From: Marsupella aquatica
Taxonomy: Eukaryota; Marchantiophyta
DNA length: 64,000 bases
Direction of reading: 5' to 3'
NCBI GenBank assembly: GCA_973895155.1
Contig: OZ316895.1
Coordinates: 15,314,001 to 15,378,000, forward strand
Shown here: positions 1 to 13,323 of the stretch, one piece after another
How positions within the stretch are numbered: position 1 is the first letter of the stretch
Layout: each line of letters starts with the position of its first letter
The notes under the pieces: model-generated
The model's database searches: none
Told to the model about the DNA's origin: nothing
What the model saw: the letters and a program-made list of their open reading frames with translations, nothing else
Made by a program: the position numbers and the translations under genes

Positions 1-356
1 TCTAAGTCCTCAAGAAGCAGGCTCTCATTGCATGCATTTCCCGTCAATGGGTAGAATTTTGCGACTCGCGCTGTGCTACGAGGTCCTATCACAGAAGCAA
101 GTCTGGAGTAGAAATAACGCTCAACGTGGTAGGACACGAGCTTGCGGAGATGGGACTCGTCGGCAGATTTTACACCAGGGGGTTTCACCGTCTTCAGGAT
201 GAGCGATGTTGGAGTGGAGGAAGAGTTTTGAAGCACGCTCAAACGGAAGATATGGCCGTAAGAAGACCAGAGAGATGCAATGTGAGTGCTGGAGAGCAAT
301 TGCATGGACGCAGGCAGCAATTCGGCCAAGGCTTGTGAGCTCATTGTGTGGCAGCA

Positions 357-392
357 GCTGATCTGATCTGATCTGATCTGAGCTGAGCTGAG
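357..392. repeat. Pentanucleotide microsatellite (atctg/agctg)n
   Basis: Five tandem copies of a gatct-g pentamer pass into an agctg variant. It lies in gene-free DNA. The rest of 1-530 shows no supportable gene; it holds two copies of a short motif reading roughly aacagttcNatgggtcccc, near 426 and 498. Confidence 0.85.
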
Positions 393-532
393 AGTTTTCT
401 ACGGGAGACCCAACTTCGTTTCATAACAGTTCGATGGGTCCCCAAACTTCATGTGTGACACTCTCCCAACGAACAAAAAGCACTCAAACATTCCAGAACA
501 GTTCTATGGGTCCCCAATTTTGTAAACGACAT

Positions 533-1205
533 TTTGGGATCCCAAAGGCAGGAGACCCATTGAAGGAGAAAACGAGCCCCAATTTTTAGAAACACCTTTT
601 TACTAACCTATCCAAACAACTGGCCGCAATTATTAACGTGTCGCCCCAACTATTTTAATTTCTAAGTCTACCCCTTTTTGAATACTGGTTACTTTAACTC
701 CTCTACTTAACCCTAGGTTGTTCCACATTGGTCGCCTTCCACATGGCAAGGTGCTATATGCCACACAGAACCCTGGCTTGTTCTACCTGACCTGGGCTGA
801 CTCAATCCCAAATTTATGATTTAGGGAGTACCAGCATGGGCTGGCTCCCTCGCATTGCGCTAAGGCTTCCTCCCCGCCCCGACTTACCCACAAAGGCAGG
901 TGTGACAATAGGGCCACACCTTGCTTCCCTTTGCTGGCCAGTACTCCCTAAATTGTCATAATTGGAGTGAGTCGGTCCAGATTAGGGTAGAACTGGGCAG
1001 GGTTCGGCGTGGCCAATAGTGCCTTGCCACACGACATACAAGCAATGCAGAAAGACCCCAGGAGGGACCTTGGGTTGACTTAGGAATTACAAAAAACTCG
1101 GAGGACAGCTTGATAATTACACTCAGTTTGGGGGATGGGTGAGTAAACATTGTTTTAATTTATAAATGACCTTTGGGATCCCAAAGGCAGGAGACCCATT
1201 GAAGG
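533..1205. repeat. 34-bp direct repeats flanking a fold-back insertion
   Basis: A 34-bp sequence built around the palindrome gggatccc and ending in gacccattgaagg occurs at 533-566 and again, in the same orientation, at 1172-1205. The pair brackets the inverted repeat at 601-1152. The copies are too long to be a simple target-site duplication, so they are either a local duplication or the ends of a larger element. Confidence 0.75.
601..1152. repeat. Long imperfect inverted repeat (fold-back/MITE-like element)
   Basis: Read on the opposite strand, 1152 back to 937 matches 601-847 over most of its length. Matching blocks include taattcctaagtc with taatttctaagtc, ggcaagg-cactat with ggcaagg-tgctat, gccgaaccctg with cagaaccctgg, and a perfect tttagggagtac at the inner ends (831-842 and 941-952). 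About 90 bp separates the arms. An indel of roughly 30 bp lies in the middle of one arm. No transposase is encoded. Transcribed, it would fold into a long bulged hairpin. Confidence 0.75.
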
Positions 1206-1984
1206 GAAGAAAACATGGAATAGTAAGGGAGGGCTGAAGACCAATAATGGGGAGAAAACACACTATCCCCAAGGCAGTAGACCCAATCAGAAAAAAAACT
1301 CACTTCCCAAGAACAGAGAATGTACCCAAAGACTGAAAAGTGCCAAACCCATAGATGGTATCCAAAATGCCAGAGACCCAAACAAAGGAGCGAAAACAAG
1401 CCGAAAAAGCCAGGAAGACCAAAGAGCCAAAGAGTAGCATTTTTCCAGTGGCTAAAATTTGCTAGACTCCATCTCTGTGAAAAGTTTTTGTCCCTTTTTG
1501 GGAAAACTTTGCTAGGTCTTTTGTCTTCCATTAGCCAGTTTCACACCTAGTCTGTTCATGAAACTTCCAGCACTGCTGAGTTTGGCGCGTGTCCTCATGC
1601 GCCTTGGATTAGCTTTTCTCTGTGCCTCACCGGCCTTTATTGCAATGACCATTGGAATACATTGGGTACCCTATCACCTTTCAATAACGACAGGAAATTT
1701 AGAAGAAAGGGGCAGGGCTTGTTCCCCAGGCCTTGCACTGAGGGCTCTCTTGCATGTAGTTGTCCCCTTGTTTGGCAGCCCTAAGCTTAAACCCTGGCAT
1801 CATATGTAAATTGAGAATTTGATGCCTGAAGCTTCTCCTGAGGCATGCCTACAGCAGTTAAAGTGGATATCCAAGGGCCAAGGGTGGACACTTCCAGCCC
1901 TTGAGGTCCCAAGCAACCAATTTCCCTCTTATTTTTAAATATTTTCTAAGGTGGCTACTAGCTTGGTTAGTTCCTGCCCTCCTT

Positions 1985-2336
1985 CTAACATTTTTTTTGC
2001 AGTGTATTTTACGCAATGCAACCTTAAATATGACAATCTCTTTTGTGGAAAAATCTCTTTTACTCAACGACATCTTTTATACAGGTACTTCTTCACGCAA
2101 CAACTTCTGTTATTTAACATCATCTTTTCCTCCATGGGATTGTCTGCAAAATGAAATTCTTTCCACAAAGAGATCTTTTAAGCAAACAGCATATTTTGGC
2201 AATGACATCAACAATATCTTTTCTGCAACATCTTTCACGCAAGAAACACATGTTTAAACATATTTTACGCATAACAACATCTCCTATGCATCAGCATCTT
2301 TTATGCCACACCATTTTTTATGCAATGCATGGACAA
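1985..2336. repeat. Decayed tandem array with a period of about 17 bp
   Basis: Roughly twenty successive 16-19 bp units resemble tcttttatgcaacanca, for example tcttttactcaacgaca, tcttttatacaggtact, tctgttatttaacatca and tcttttatgccacacca. Units are strongly diverged, but the phase holds across about 350 bp. Open frames crossing it are by-products of the low-complexity sequence. Confidence 0.6.
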
Positions 2337-3414
2337 TGAGCTACTTAAACAATATTACTATAGGCCACTAAAACCGGGCCCAGTGACACATAGCAAGGGA
2401 AGTTTAGGGAGAACCGAGAGTCCAGCAAAGAAAAAGGGGCACCTTACATGCAAGGCAGCCTTGAAGGGCTCTCTTGCATGTGAAAGTCATTGAGGTTGCA
2501 GCCCTATTCCCAAATATGTCGCCTAAAAGCAGATTTTGCCTGTCCATAGGATGTGTGGCACCTTTTGTCTCATTCTCAAATCAAAGGTTGGAATGTCAAG
2601 GGCCTGAAACTTTCTGGCCATTGGAAACCCTCAATGATTGCCACCAGGACTGCCTGGAGAGGGGGTTGTGGCATGAAAGTCTGGCTTCTTCATATGCTGC
2701 CATCTTTTCCACTCTTTGAGTACCTTCTACTGTACCTGCAAGATCATTGGAAATCTAATGAATCACCCACCCTACGGTATAGAATACAGTTCCTGTACAG
2801 TACTCTAGGAAAGCCTACTAATGCACTCAAGTTGTGTTTGAGGAGTCCCTTTGTAAGTCTTGGTTCCAAATGACATATGGCTTGAAAGGGTTAAGGAGGT
2901 TTAGCCATCAGAGGCTTAATGCAAAAGATATTTGTATTTACTTATTCTGTGAGGGAATCTCGGAGTTTCCTCTTTTGTCATATGTGCTCTCTTTTGTCAT
3001 ATGTGCTAATTGAATGTAAAGTCAAAAATTCAACTAAGTTTTTTGCTTATTTTCTATTTTGTCCTGTAATGCCGTCATTTGCGCTTTCATTCTTTTATTA
3101 TTCACTTTTTAAAGATCATTTCCTTCTTTGCAACAAATAAGGTAGTTTGGTTATGATTTCCACTCATTGCCATCTTATTTTCTTACTGTTCACTCTTTTA
3201 TGAAATCATATTTTTCTACTTTTCAAATAAAACAGTTGATGTTTGTATTTTCCATTCTAACTCTATTATATTTCTTTCCTTGTCTGTGGCTCACGCCAAG
3301 AATAATAAAAATCAGATTCATTTTTGTTTGACAGATTTTTTTTTAATTGTGGGAAGTCAGATGACACTAAGGTATACTATACAATACCCATAATGACGTA
3401 CTATACAGTACTAA

Positions 3415-3592
3415 TACTGTACATAAATGTTAAATCACCCACCTACTGTACAGAATACAGTTCCTGTACAGTACTCTAGTACATAAATGTTGAATCACGC
3501 ACCCTACGGTATAGAATACAGTTCCTATATAGTACTCTACTACTGTACATAAATGTTGAATCGCCCACCCTACGGTATAGAATATAGTTCCT
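3415..3592. repeat. Tandem repeat of about 60 bp, with an isolated copy upstream
   Basis: Three imperfect units contain gtacataaatgtt, then cccacc-tac-gtata/gtaca-gaata, then agttcctgtacagtactct. A fourth partial unit lies at about 2764-2811. Several unit parts are palindromic (gtac-centred). The array ends just before the likely promoter/leader of the IBR3-like gene. Nothing else is supportable between 2,340 and 3,410. Confidence 0.8.
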
Positions 3593-4337
3593 TTGTTGAC
3601 AGACAGCGGCAGTGTGCGTGTGTGCGTGTTGGTCGAGGCGATGCAGCGGACCTGTGACTCAAATCGAGGAGAAATTTCGAGAACTCGGACTCCGCTCGAG
3701 ACCAATTCAGGTATGTCGATTTGAGATGTCTTGCTCGTGAGGAGAGAGCAAGGTGATAGGGACGACAGAAGCGGGTAGAAACTAGGAAACGCTCGCTTTC
3801 CCAGTCGCAGTCGCTTCTGTTCTGAGCTCTGACCTGACCCTCTCATCCCTGTTCGTGGTCAATTCTGCCTTTAGGCCGGATGCAGGATTTTGGCTTTGGA
3901 AGAATTTTCGTGGCCCGCATGGGTTATGAAGTGTAGAATCGAAAGCTTTTCCTAGTGCCTATTGTCTAGAGTGAGTGAAGCCTCAAGAGCGGTAGGGAAA
4001 TTTTGCAAGGTTTTTTGTGCCCTCGCCTCTTGTCTATTTATGTTCAAAGAACGGCAGTCAGGCTAGTGAATAATTGTTTAACCTGTTGCCTTGAATGAGA
4101 AGTGCTGTGTTTGGTAAAGGACGGTGCAGCGAGTTAGGTGGAGAGGAGAGGAGAGGAGAGTGGGAGAGAGCGGGGCTACGCTCTTGGATTGGTCTTCTCC
4201 CTGGTTACGACATGGTTTAACTAAAATTTCTCCGTATTTAGGTGTTGGCAGGGGCCTGTAGGTACATGTTTTTTCGATCGGTTCTTCTTTAGTTTGCGAG
4301 CTGGATACGACTATCTACGGGATTTCACGAGGTGAAA

Positions 4338-7300
4338 ATGGTGCACCTTACTTCGAGTTTAGTTGGAGATGTGCATTCTGCGCACCAGTTCAACCAGCAG
4401 GCGCTTCTTAATTTCCTGCAAGATGCTATCCCCGAATTTCCTCCACGGCCAGTAATGAAAGTGAAACAGGTACAACGTTCATTTCGATCCTAGCAATAAT
4501 TGCGAGTCACTTAAGTGTGTATCTGCGCCACAATATTTCGCTTTTTTGAAGTAGCCCGAAGTCGTTGGTCCAAGGATCACAGCAGACACGATTGTGTCTC
4601 CAGGGTACCAAAAGAGACATAATGTTATCTGCTGTGATTTTTTGGTGCGAAGATATCGGTGTCACTTGGAAGTGCGTCACTTGGAAGTGCTATCTCATAT
4701 AGTTGCTTAGACCAACTGCTCTACAAACATTATTGATGAGGATGGCTAAGTGGCTCTTGTTTGACGACGATGTCCTCCTTCACAAGCTTTGTAATTTAGT
4801 CAGCTACTTTCAGTCTTGGCAGAATGTGCCTTTAGATCAACTCTGTTCAATTTCGTGCGTCTCGTTTATGTACTAAAGATTGTATTGCTTTTGACACATC
4901 GAGTGCAGTGCATTGCATTGCATTGCTCACCTCAGAATTTGTCAGGACCTTATTTCAATTATTATAAGTCAAAGTATGCCCGTATCCGATTTGTCCGGTA
5001 ATTGGAACACTTGTGCTGGGATCTTAGTTTTTAATTGTATCACCGCGTTGTGTATGTAGTTTGGCCATGGGCAATCAAATCCAACTTTCTTAGTAGAGAT
5101 TGTGAGTGATGGTACTCTCACGCGGTATGTTCTACGAAAGAAGCCCCCAGGGCTTCTTCTGCCATCTGCTCATGCTGTCGATAGGGAATTCAAGGTATGA
5201 CACTGACGATGACTCCAAACGTCCAAATCCCCTCAGTAACAGTGTTCTGCTCAGATAGGATAGGGTTTTGGCTCCAATTTTCTTGCCGGAAAGAGAGGCT
5301 TCTCGGAGGTCATTCAATGGCTAATGCGTTTCCTGCAAGTTCTTTGGAAAAGTAGGATACTAAAGCGATGAGTTTCTTTTGTGCTCTCAGTAAATATTTT
5401 GCGAGAATGCCCAAAGTTGAAAAGGACCGAAGGAAACAGTTTTCAGAGAAGTGCTAGAAAACTTCAATGAGAAATGTGATGGGTTTGAAAAGAATACGTT
5501 TTTACGAAAAACCGCGTATAGTTGAAATTATACCACGGGCTATACATTTTTGCAAGTTGTTAGTAGGAGTTAGTTTTGTTAGCTGTGTCCATCTGCAAAG
5601 CAAGTTTTGCAGGACTTTTTTTCTGTTTGTGGGTTGTTATGCTTATTGTTGGCACCCCATTCATGAGTGTGTTTGAAATATCTAGCAAAGTTAGGAATGT
5701 TTCACCTAATGCTGTATTTCAATTAGTATGTCGCCGGTAGAGCATTAGAACCTAGAATACAGACTCCCCATTTGGATTCCAAATCAGATTTGGAATATAT
5801 ATATTACCGTCACTCAAGCAATTGCTATCTTTGAGTTCCAAAAGTAGTTGCAGGATTGTTTAGGAGACGTCTTTATAAATTTCATGTGGACTTGTGCAGA
5901 TTCTCGCAGCACTGGCTGAAACGGACGTCCCGGTACCAAAAGTTTACTGTCTCTGTATGGATCCGTCGATCATTGGCACTGAATTTTATGTCATGGAACA
6001 TGTGGAAGGTCGCATTTTCGTCAATCCGAGTTTACCAGTAAGCTTCACTTACTCGCATCCTCATGGCAGTTGGATTCGTAAATTCTTTCCATTGAACGTG
6101 CAGATGGCTGAGAACCCGTATATGGCTATGATATATTTTGAATGATGGACCTGAAGCAATTCGAATAATTCTGTAAGATTTGGGCTTCTCTGCATCCTTC
6201 TCACTTCTTTCCCAGACAATAACAGAAAAACACTCACGAAGAACTGACTGTTTATGATCAGGAAGTTGGTCCCAAGGAACGGACTTTAATTTACGAGGCC
6301 TTGGCAAATACTTTAGCTGCCATTCATGCTGTTGACGTTGATGCTGTTGGTTTGAGTCAATACGGTCGTCAAGAAAACTACTGCAGGAGGCAGGTCAGTA
6401 CTCCAGCACTGACTTAGTACAGAAGCCTTATGTTGAGTTGGCTTCAGGTCAGGCTGGCTTGTTCATTCTTTCCCTTCTCGTCAGCTATATTTACTTTGGC
6501 TTCCTCAGTTCAGTATTCTTTCCACTCCTGTATTTGTTTCTTAATTTTTTGTATTTTCTCAGGTTGATCGATGGGCGCGTCAATATCATGCAACAACCAA
6601 AGATGGGAGTCCAGGAGTGGATCCAAATATCTTGGCGGTGATTGCTTGGTTGAAGGCTAATATACCTGCTGAAGATGCGTTGACAGTTCGAACTGGTATT
6701 GTGCATGGAGATTTTAGATTGGACAATGTCATCTTCCACCCAACCGAGGTATCTGATCTGGGATCCGTCTTTTTCATCTTCATGGAGTTTTACTTATCGG
6801 TTGATATGGTTGGTAGATAGTTTCGAAAAAGTCACGAAAGCTCTAGTGTCATGATCTCTAAAGATCTGTAGCGGTCAAACTTTGAATGAAGTTGTAATCA
6901 AGTCATAGCGTCTGCGTGAACACCGTTTGAAGTCAAGGGACTGCATATTTTTTGATCTCGAAGTGAACGGATACCTCAGGTAGTATCGTTTTGTTTTTCC
7001 TATTTGCAGGGTCTATGGTAGGATGTACCTTGTTGCTGACTAAGTTATGTTGTTCGCTTCAGCCACGTGTTATAGCTGTTCTAGACTGGGAGTTATCGAC
7101 TTTGGGGAACCAGATGGCAGACATCGCATACAACTGCTTGGTATGCTCACTGAAAGGCACTTCGAGGATTTTTCTTGACGGTGTTAATGCTTTGCGAGAT
7201 TGGAACATTTTCATGTTGTTTGTTGTTGAAAATTGTGTTCTTGTACCGTCACACTCTTGTCCCAGGCGGACCCAAGATGTCTTTCAAGCTAGCCGTCAAA

Positions 7301-10300
7301 TCTCACTCTGAGGACTTTAGCTGTATAAATCTTATCTCAACATCATGGAGCAATATCTATAAAATGAACTGCAGTTACGAGTGTTTTTTAATTTTAAATT
7401 GAATTTACTTTTATTTATTAAAATCTGTGAAACCCCACTGAGAGGGAACAGTCTGTCACAACATATAAACTCTAGACCTATGAGTCTCAACTCAAGTGAG
7501 CTTTTACACAGCCATGCCTCTCTGGGCGTTACGAGTGAAAATATAAGATGGAGTCTTTGCACTTTGCCAAGAGTGCAAATTTTGACTCTTGAATGAGTTT
7601 TGTATGATGAAATTTATCTTGTGTATTGTGAGATATTCTTAGAAAGTGGTCAGTTAGACTTGAACAGAGGGAGTATATTGTTCCTCCAACAAAGACCTGT
7701 GCAACCTGGAGGGCTTGAGGGAGCTCGTTCTAATTGTTCGGGCTGATTTGAGATGGATGCTTTGCTGAGTTAGTTGCAAAGAGTCCGTGAATGATACTTC
7801 GTTTTTCTGGGGTACGCAGACATATGAGTTCAGCAGAGAGGAGTTCAAGTTGACAGTTCAGGGATACTGTTTTGAAAACGGACTTTTGCCAGGAATTCCT
7901 ACAAGGGAAGAGTACCTTGGTCAGTACTGTAAAGCAGCAGTACGTATACGGTTTCAGTGTGCCTCTAGAATTCGTAAAGCTTTCGTTAATTAATATGAGG
8001 TTGGAATTCTCATCTTACATTTGTTTCTTCTAGACGGCAGGTTATTTGTTAAGTTTTTAAGGTGATTAACTCATCTCTCTCCAGTTGTCCATTTGTTTCT
8101 AATTTCAATGAACACGAGGATTGGAGGTGCAGTATTCATGAATGCACGATGTCTAAAACTGCTTGAACGCAGGGAGTACCATGGCCAGCTTCTACCTGGA
8201 AGTTCTATACAGCTTTGTCTGTTTTCCGTGTCATTGCCATTTGGATTGGAGTCTATAAACGAATGATACAGGTGATTGTGGCTCTAAAAGCCCTCATGAT
8301 ACTGAATGTTTAGCAGTGAATTGGGAGATACTAAAGACAACTCGAAGAAACCATCTCTTCTAATATGTTGATTCTCCACATGCAACTTTGGAGTGATGCT
8401 ATTTTGTTCAACATAGGTGTACAGACCGTACAAATTGTATACCGAGGGCTTTTAGCCATAGAAACCGGGCACTGAATCGACAGAACCAAGACACCATAGG
8501 TTGAGAGTCATAATTGTCTGCATGAAATGTCGAGTCACTGGATGCCATCATGTTCCTAGTTAGAGATCTATTTGAGAATCGTCTTTTAAATCTGTTCTTT
8601 TTTGAAGTAGAACGAGTACAGTAACAGAGCACTTTATTAGTACGCATGGTATATTCGCGGCTAACAATTTCCAGGACTCCAGACAGACAATGTCTGTTAA
8701 AACCTTTGTTGTAGTGCCCCCATTGCTTCTGTAAGGATTTCTGGAGCATGATCCTATTGGGCTGATCTGTTCTGTTTGTAGGGTAATTCAACAGGTCGGG
8801 TAGATAACGCGATTGCACACAACATGGAGATTATGACGGGTCTTGTCATGAGCTTGATACGATCAGATGCTACTCTACCGATTTCCCCCTCTTTGCCTGG
8901 TAAGTTTGAGTCATGGTTGACAACTTTCTTTAGCAACCTTGGCAGTTCAGTTTCACGGACACCTCAAACCATGTAAACCCATGTTATCATGCCATTGTAA
9001 ACTACCATAATACAGCAGTCCCATAACTGATTGCTTTCATAATACCCATAGTTGCGACCCTTTATATGAGAAATGTCAGAGATTAATGTTGACTTTGCCC
9101 AACTTCTAATTATAGCCTTTTAATGATGTGCTCAAAAATTATCTTGAACGATCTGGTGTAGATTGCTATGGGACTGTTTACCGGTTTGCACCTTTTCAAA
9201 TTGTCCAAAATTCTTCGACTATGTGTTTTGGCTCTTGGGATTTATTAATGCATTTTCTTGGGTACAGTTTCGTTAAGCGGGCATCCGGATGCAGGAACAT
9301 TAGGTTTTCAACCTTCAAGTAAACTGCAAGAGTTGCAAAAGCAGGTGCTGAAGTTCATGGAACAGTTTGTGTATCCTAATGAAGGGAAGTTCAATCAGCT
9401 TGCCCAGTCAGCGAATCGATGGACAATACATCCATTAGAAGAAGAACTCAAGAAAAAAGCAAAGGCTGCTGGCCTTTGGAACCTCTGGATACCGGTACAA
9501 TGACTTTCTTCTCCATATTGTCTTGCAGGAATCCTCCTGATGAGAATTCATGAGGACTAAAATCGGCCGTTATTGTCTGGAACAGGCTGACAGCGCAAAG
9601 CTTGCTTCAGAAGTTCTCTTTGAGGATAACTACGGATCAGCTACAAGAGATTCAGTCGAGCATCTTGTGGGAGCAGGATTGAGCAATTTGGACTATGCCC
9701 ATGTGTGTCAAATTATGGGTCGTTCTCTGTGGGCTCCTCCATTATTCAATTGCAGTGCACCTGATACAGGCAACATGGAGGTGTGTGATGATGGCACTTG
9801 ACCTCTCTGAGTATAAAGTTCCTCTCAATGGAAACTAGAAGATTTTAGTGGGGATACTCAAATGTAAGCCACTCAGTCAAGTATACATTGTCATGGTGCA
9901 GGTTCTGTTGCGATATGGGAGCCCAGAACAGCAGAAAACATGGTTAAAACCTTTATTGGAAGGTGAAATACGCTCAGGCTTTGCTATGACAGAACCAGAT
10001 GTTGCATCCTCTGATGCAACAAATATAGAGTGTTCCATCGTCCGGTATATACAAAGCTCTACTCTTGCTCTTCAAGTTTGTTGGACTTTCATGTTTGTTT
10101 GCGTGCTTAAAGATGCTTTCCGTCCTTTCGTTAATCGGGGAATGAACGCAATCAAGTGTAATGGACCCAGTCGGGCTACAGAGCCAGGATGTACAAAGAC
10201 TTGTTAAAAGTGTCAATAGTCATGGTTAAAATTTGGGGGAGCAATAATAAGATAGCAAAAAAGATATCGATTCTCGTCTTCACGAGATTTTAGTGAACCG

Positions 10301-13120
10301 ACTAATGGATTTCTGACTTCAGAATGATTCGCAGTATCTACGATTTTTCACCTGCTGGGGTTGAAGTTTTAGCCTATGTTTTTCACTGCAAATGTTTTGT
10401 ATGAAAAGAAGACGTAGAAGTAGGTTTATGTCATTGATCTGCATTTGGCCTGCTTGTTAACCTAGATGTTCTGGTTTTCTTTGCAGGAAGGGAAATGAAT
10501 ATGTGATAAATGGCCGAAAATGGTGGACTAGTGGTGCCATGGATCCAAGATGTCGTCTGCTCATTGTCATGGTAAGGACGTTTGTAGCAAAACTGTCCAG
10601 TTTAGGAGCGAGAATTCAAGAAAATTGGGAGTGACGGATTCAAAGAAAACTTTCAGGAGTTCGTTCTTTTTGAATTGGGATCTGAATGTTTTGAGTTAAT
10701 CCTCTGGCTTTTGCGAATTTATACCACAAAACTTCAAATAGACTGTAAAGAGAGACGCAAATTTGGCTTAACTGCCGAGGGTAATGCGTGACATTCAAAT
10801 TTTGATGGAAGAATTCTTCTTCACCTCATCTGGTTAAACTAACTATTTTCCGGTCCTGTTGTGGATAGGGAAAGACGGATACTCAAGCGGTTTTGCATAA
10901 GCAGCAGTCTATGGTTCTTGTAGATATAAAGACTCCAGGTGTTTCCATTGTTAGACCGTTGAATGTCTTCGGTTTTGATGATGCACCACATGGACACGCA
11001 GAAGTTGTTTTCAAGGATGTTCGCATTCCAGTAACAAATATGCTCCTTGGAGAAGGTCGCGGATTCGAGATTGCCCAAGTTCAGTATCCGAGCTGGACTC
11101 TGCTAAACTTTGTGTTTCAGCCTCCCTTTTCTTTATTTAGCATCCCTATTTAAAGATTAATTTAAGCTGGCCATATTGGAAGCAAATTTTCCCTGGTCAC
11201 TTCATGATGATTCCTTAAGGGCTATAAAAAAAGGTCGTTTTGAAATGTCGCTACCATACTTATGCAACGACTGCTTTACGTTGCAGTGCCTTGCCTCAAG
11301 CTCCTGTTTTAATTCATTACTTTTGTGATTGTCTGGGGGCAAGTGTTACTCAATTAAGTAGCATTCTGTGCCCACCAGTGGAGTTGAGCAATTGAAAGTT
11401 TTGCTGACCGGTTGAATTGGAATGGTATTCATTTCCAGGGACGGCTTGGGCCTGGTCGATTGCACCACTGCATGAGGTCGTTAGGTGCTGCCGATCGCGC
11501 AATCGAGTTGATGGCAAAGAGGGCTCTAGATAGACGGGCTTTCGGAAAGTCTCTTGCTGAGCAAGGAGGTTTCAAGGCTGAGCTTGCAGAGGTACAATTT
11601 TACATCATCGGAAATCAAAGTCCTTGTTGTCTGGCTTGCGCTGATTTATAAACCTCAATGTATATTTAAAGACTTTTAAGACCAACGGTCGGTTAATGAC
11701 AAGCTAATATACTATTTAACGGATGGAGGTTATTGAACTTATTATGTATTAAATGAAGTTTGTAGAGGCGCAGGTCACACAAGAATGGCTGATCATCTGT
11801 AGGATGTTGAGAAAATTCATTATTTCAAGGACAAGTTTGACTTCAGTTGTTTTGTACAACCGATGATCTGACAGTGGTTCATTTTTGCAGTGTCGGCTAG
11901 ATATTGAAAAAACAAGACTGCTGGTATTGCATGCTGCCAATCAATTGGATTTGCATGGCAACAAAGCTGCCCGTGGTGTCCTTGCCATGGCAAAAGTAAG
12001 ACCGCTTTTTTACTAAGTCGTGCGGGTAGTTAGTGTTACTTGTGCCTGGTTTACTAATTGTGGCTTTGAGTTGAGTTCCGCGCCATGCTGGGAACGTTCA
12101 AATGCTAAATCGAGTCCAGTGCGCATTGTCACTAACTCAAATCCTTTTATTCTTGAGGTCTTATTTGTGATTTAGGAGTAGACAAAGCTGCATTGTGTAG
12201 GCTTTAGACAACAAAATTCAGGGCAGTGCTAATCTACTGGCTGCCACATATCAACGGATCTGAGGCTCGCAATGAGTCAAAGCAAAGCTACTTAACGCAG
12301 ATGGGAGGGGATACAATAATTACGAGTAGCCGCCCTATTACAGATGTAGGGCTGCTATCTCTTTGTGAGATCGATAGAATGCGCGTCATTGCCCAACCTT
12401 TTTAATCTTCAGTGAGGAAATTGATGCAGGAGAGTCGCTAGTCTCTGGGCATTTTTTCCATCAGGAAGTATTGGTCGGGTGTTTGCTTTCAAAATGAAGT
12501 GCCCTTTCATCCTGATGAATTTGTTGGCGCTGAGGACAAGGGTTTTGTTTATGCTGTAAAGATTCGTACTTACGAATCTGAGAAGTACTTTAGGACCAGG
12601 ACTGAAGGAGAGTTTTCAGAATAATGAGGAATGTATCTTCTTAGCTGATTGCTCAAATAAGGAGTCATTAAAGAGAGAACCTACTCAATCACTCCCCTTA
12701 TAAAAGGGTGGGGAGAAAGAGGGTATTCCACTGGTTTGGCAGGGATGTTGAGAGTGCTGTAGATTTTATTTATATCGGCAGGCACGAAAGGTCATTACCT
12801 GAATGTGTACATACAATATTCTCTCAACATGGTCGTGCTGTGCAGACTCTTTGTTGTTTTATGAACGAGAAACCAGACTGGCAGGTCAATACTGAGCGTG
12901 GTTTCCACTGGATCTACCTTGACAGGTAGCAGCTCCACGGACAGCACTGAAGGTACTTGATGCTGCAATTCAAGTCCATGGCGGAGGAGGTGTAAGCTCT
13001 GATTTCCCTCTAGCTCAGTTGTGGGCAGGTCTGCGAACTTTACGAATTGCAGATGGTCCAGATGAGGTTCATCTTGGAACAATTGCCAAACTTGAGCTGA
13101 GTCGTGCTTCTCGCCTGTAG
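4338..13120 (+). CDS. IBR3: IBR3/ACAD10-like peroxisomal acyl-CoA dehydrogenase with N-terminal APH kinase-like domain
   Basis: Seventeen phase-consistent exons: 4338-4469, 5060-5194, 5900-6037, 6262-6393, 6563-6748, 7063-7140, 7820-7939, 8173-8271, 8782-8899, 9268-9494, 9586-9780, 9902-10044, 10487-10571, 10869-11078, 11439-11591, 11891-11995, 12926-13120. They encode 816 residues, close to Arabidopsis IBR3 (about 820). Residues 1-280 form an aminoglycoside-phosphotransferase-like domain with [14 protein letters not shown] (227-234) and DWELSTLGN (249-257). The C-terminal half is an acyl-CoA dehydrogenase fold with [15 protein letters not shown] (from 547), [11 protein letters not shown] and [13 protein letters not shown] (667-679). 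In Arabidopsis, IBR3 acts in peroxisomal conversion of indole-3-butyric acid to IAA. The last three residues, SRL, are a plant type-1 peroxisomal signal, which agrees. The start is the only ATG opening exon 1. Orthology is firm; the substrate is inferred. Confidence 0.96.
7421..7528 (-). repeat. tRNA-derived SINE-like fragment (copy 1) in IBR3 intron 6
   Basis: This segment aligns along its whole length with 31204-31312. Read on the minus strand, the 31-kb copy has a box-A-like tagctgtgcggtagctc followed about 40 nt later by a box-B-like gggtttaaa, as expected of a Pol III promoter derived from a tRNA. This copy is more decayed. It lies in the intron between exons 6 and 7 of the IBR3-like gene. 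Confidence 0.5.
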
Positions 13121-13323
13121 GGATCCTAAAGCGAGTCAAGCTTATGTATTGGGACAAGTTCTGTGGCAAATCAGGCATATGTATCATAAGGCCGTCTAGC
13201 ACTATTATCGCGTGGCATATTCCAAAGGGAATTGCAAGTACTTTAGTCTGAAAGGTGAAAGATATTTGGCACGAGATGTGACCTGGACTCACAAGTGATA
13301 TCCGAGAGCGTTGAATTTTGTAA

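Noticed and set aside
3430-3846. 138-codon minus-strand open frame
   Set aside because: Partly translates the 60-bp tandem repeat; probably IBR3 promoter/leader.
12795-13292. 165-codon minus-strand open frame
   Set aside because: Exactly antisense to the conserved last IBR3 exon; a shadow of coding sequence.
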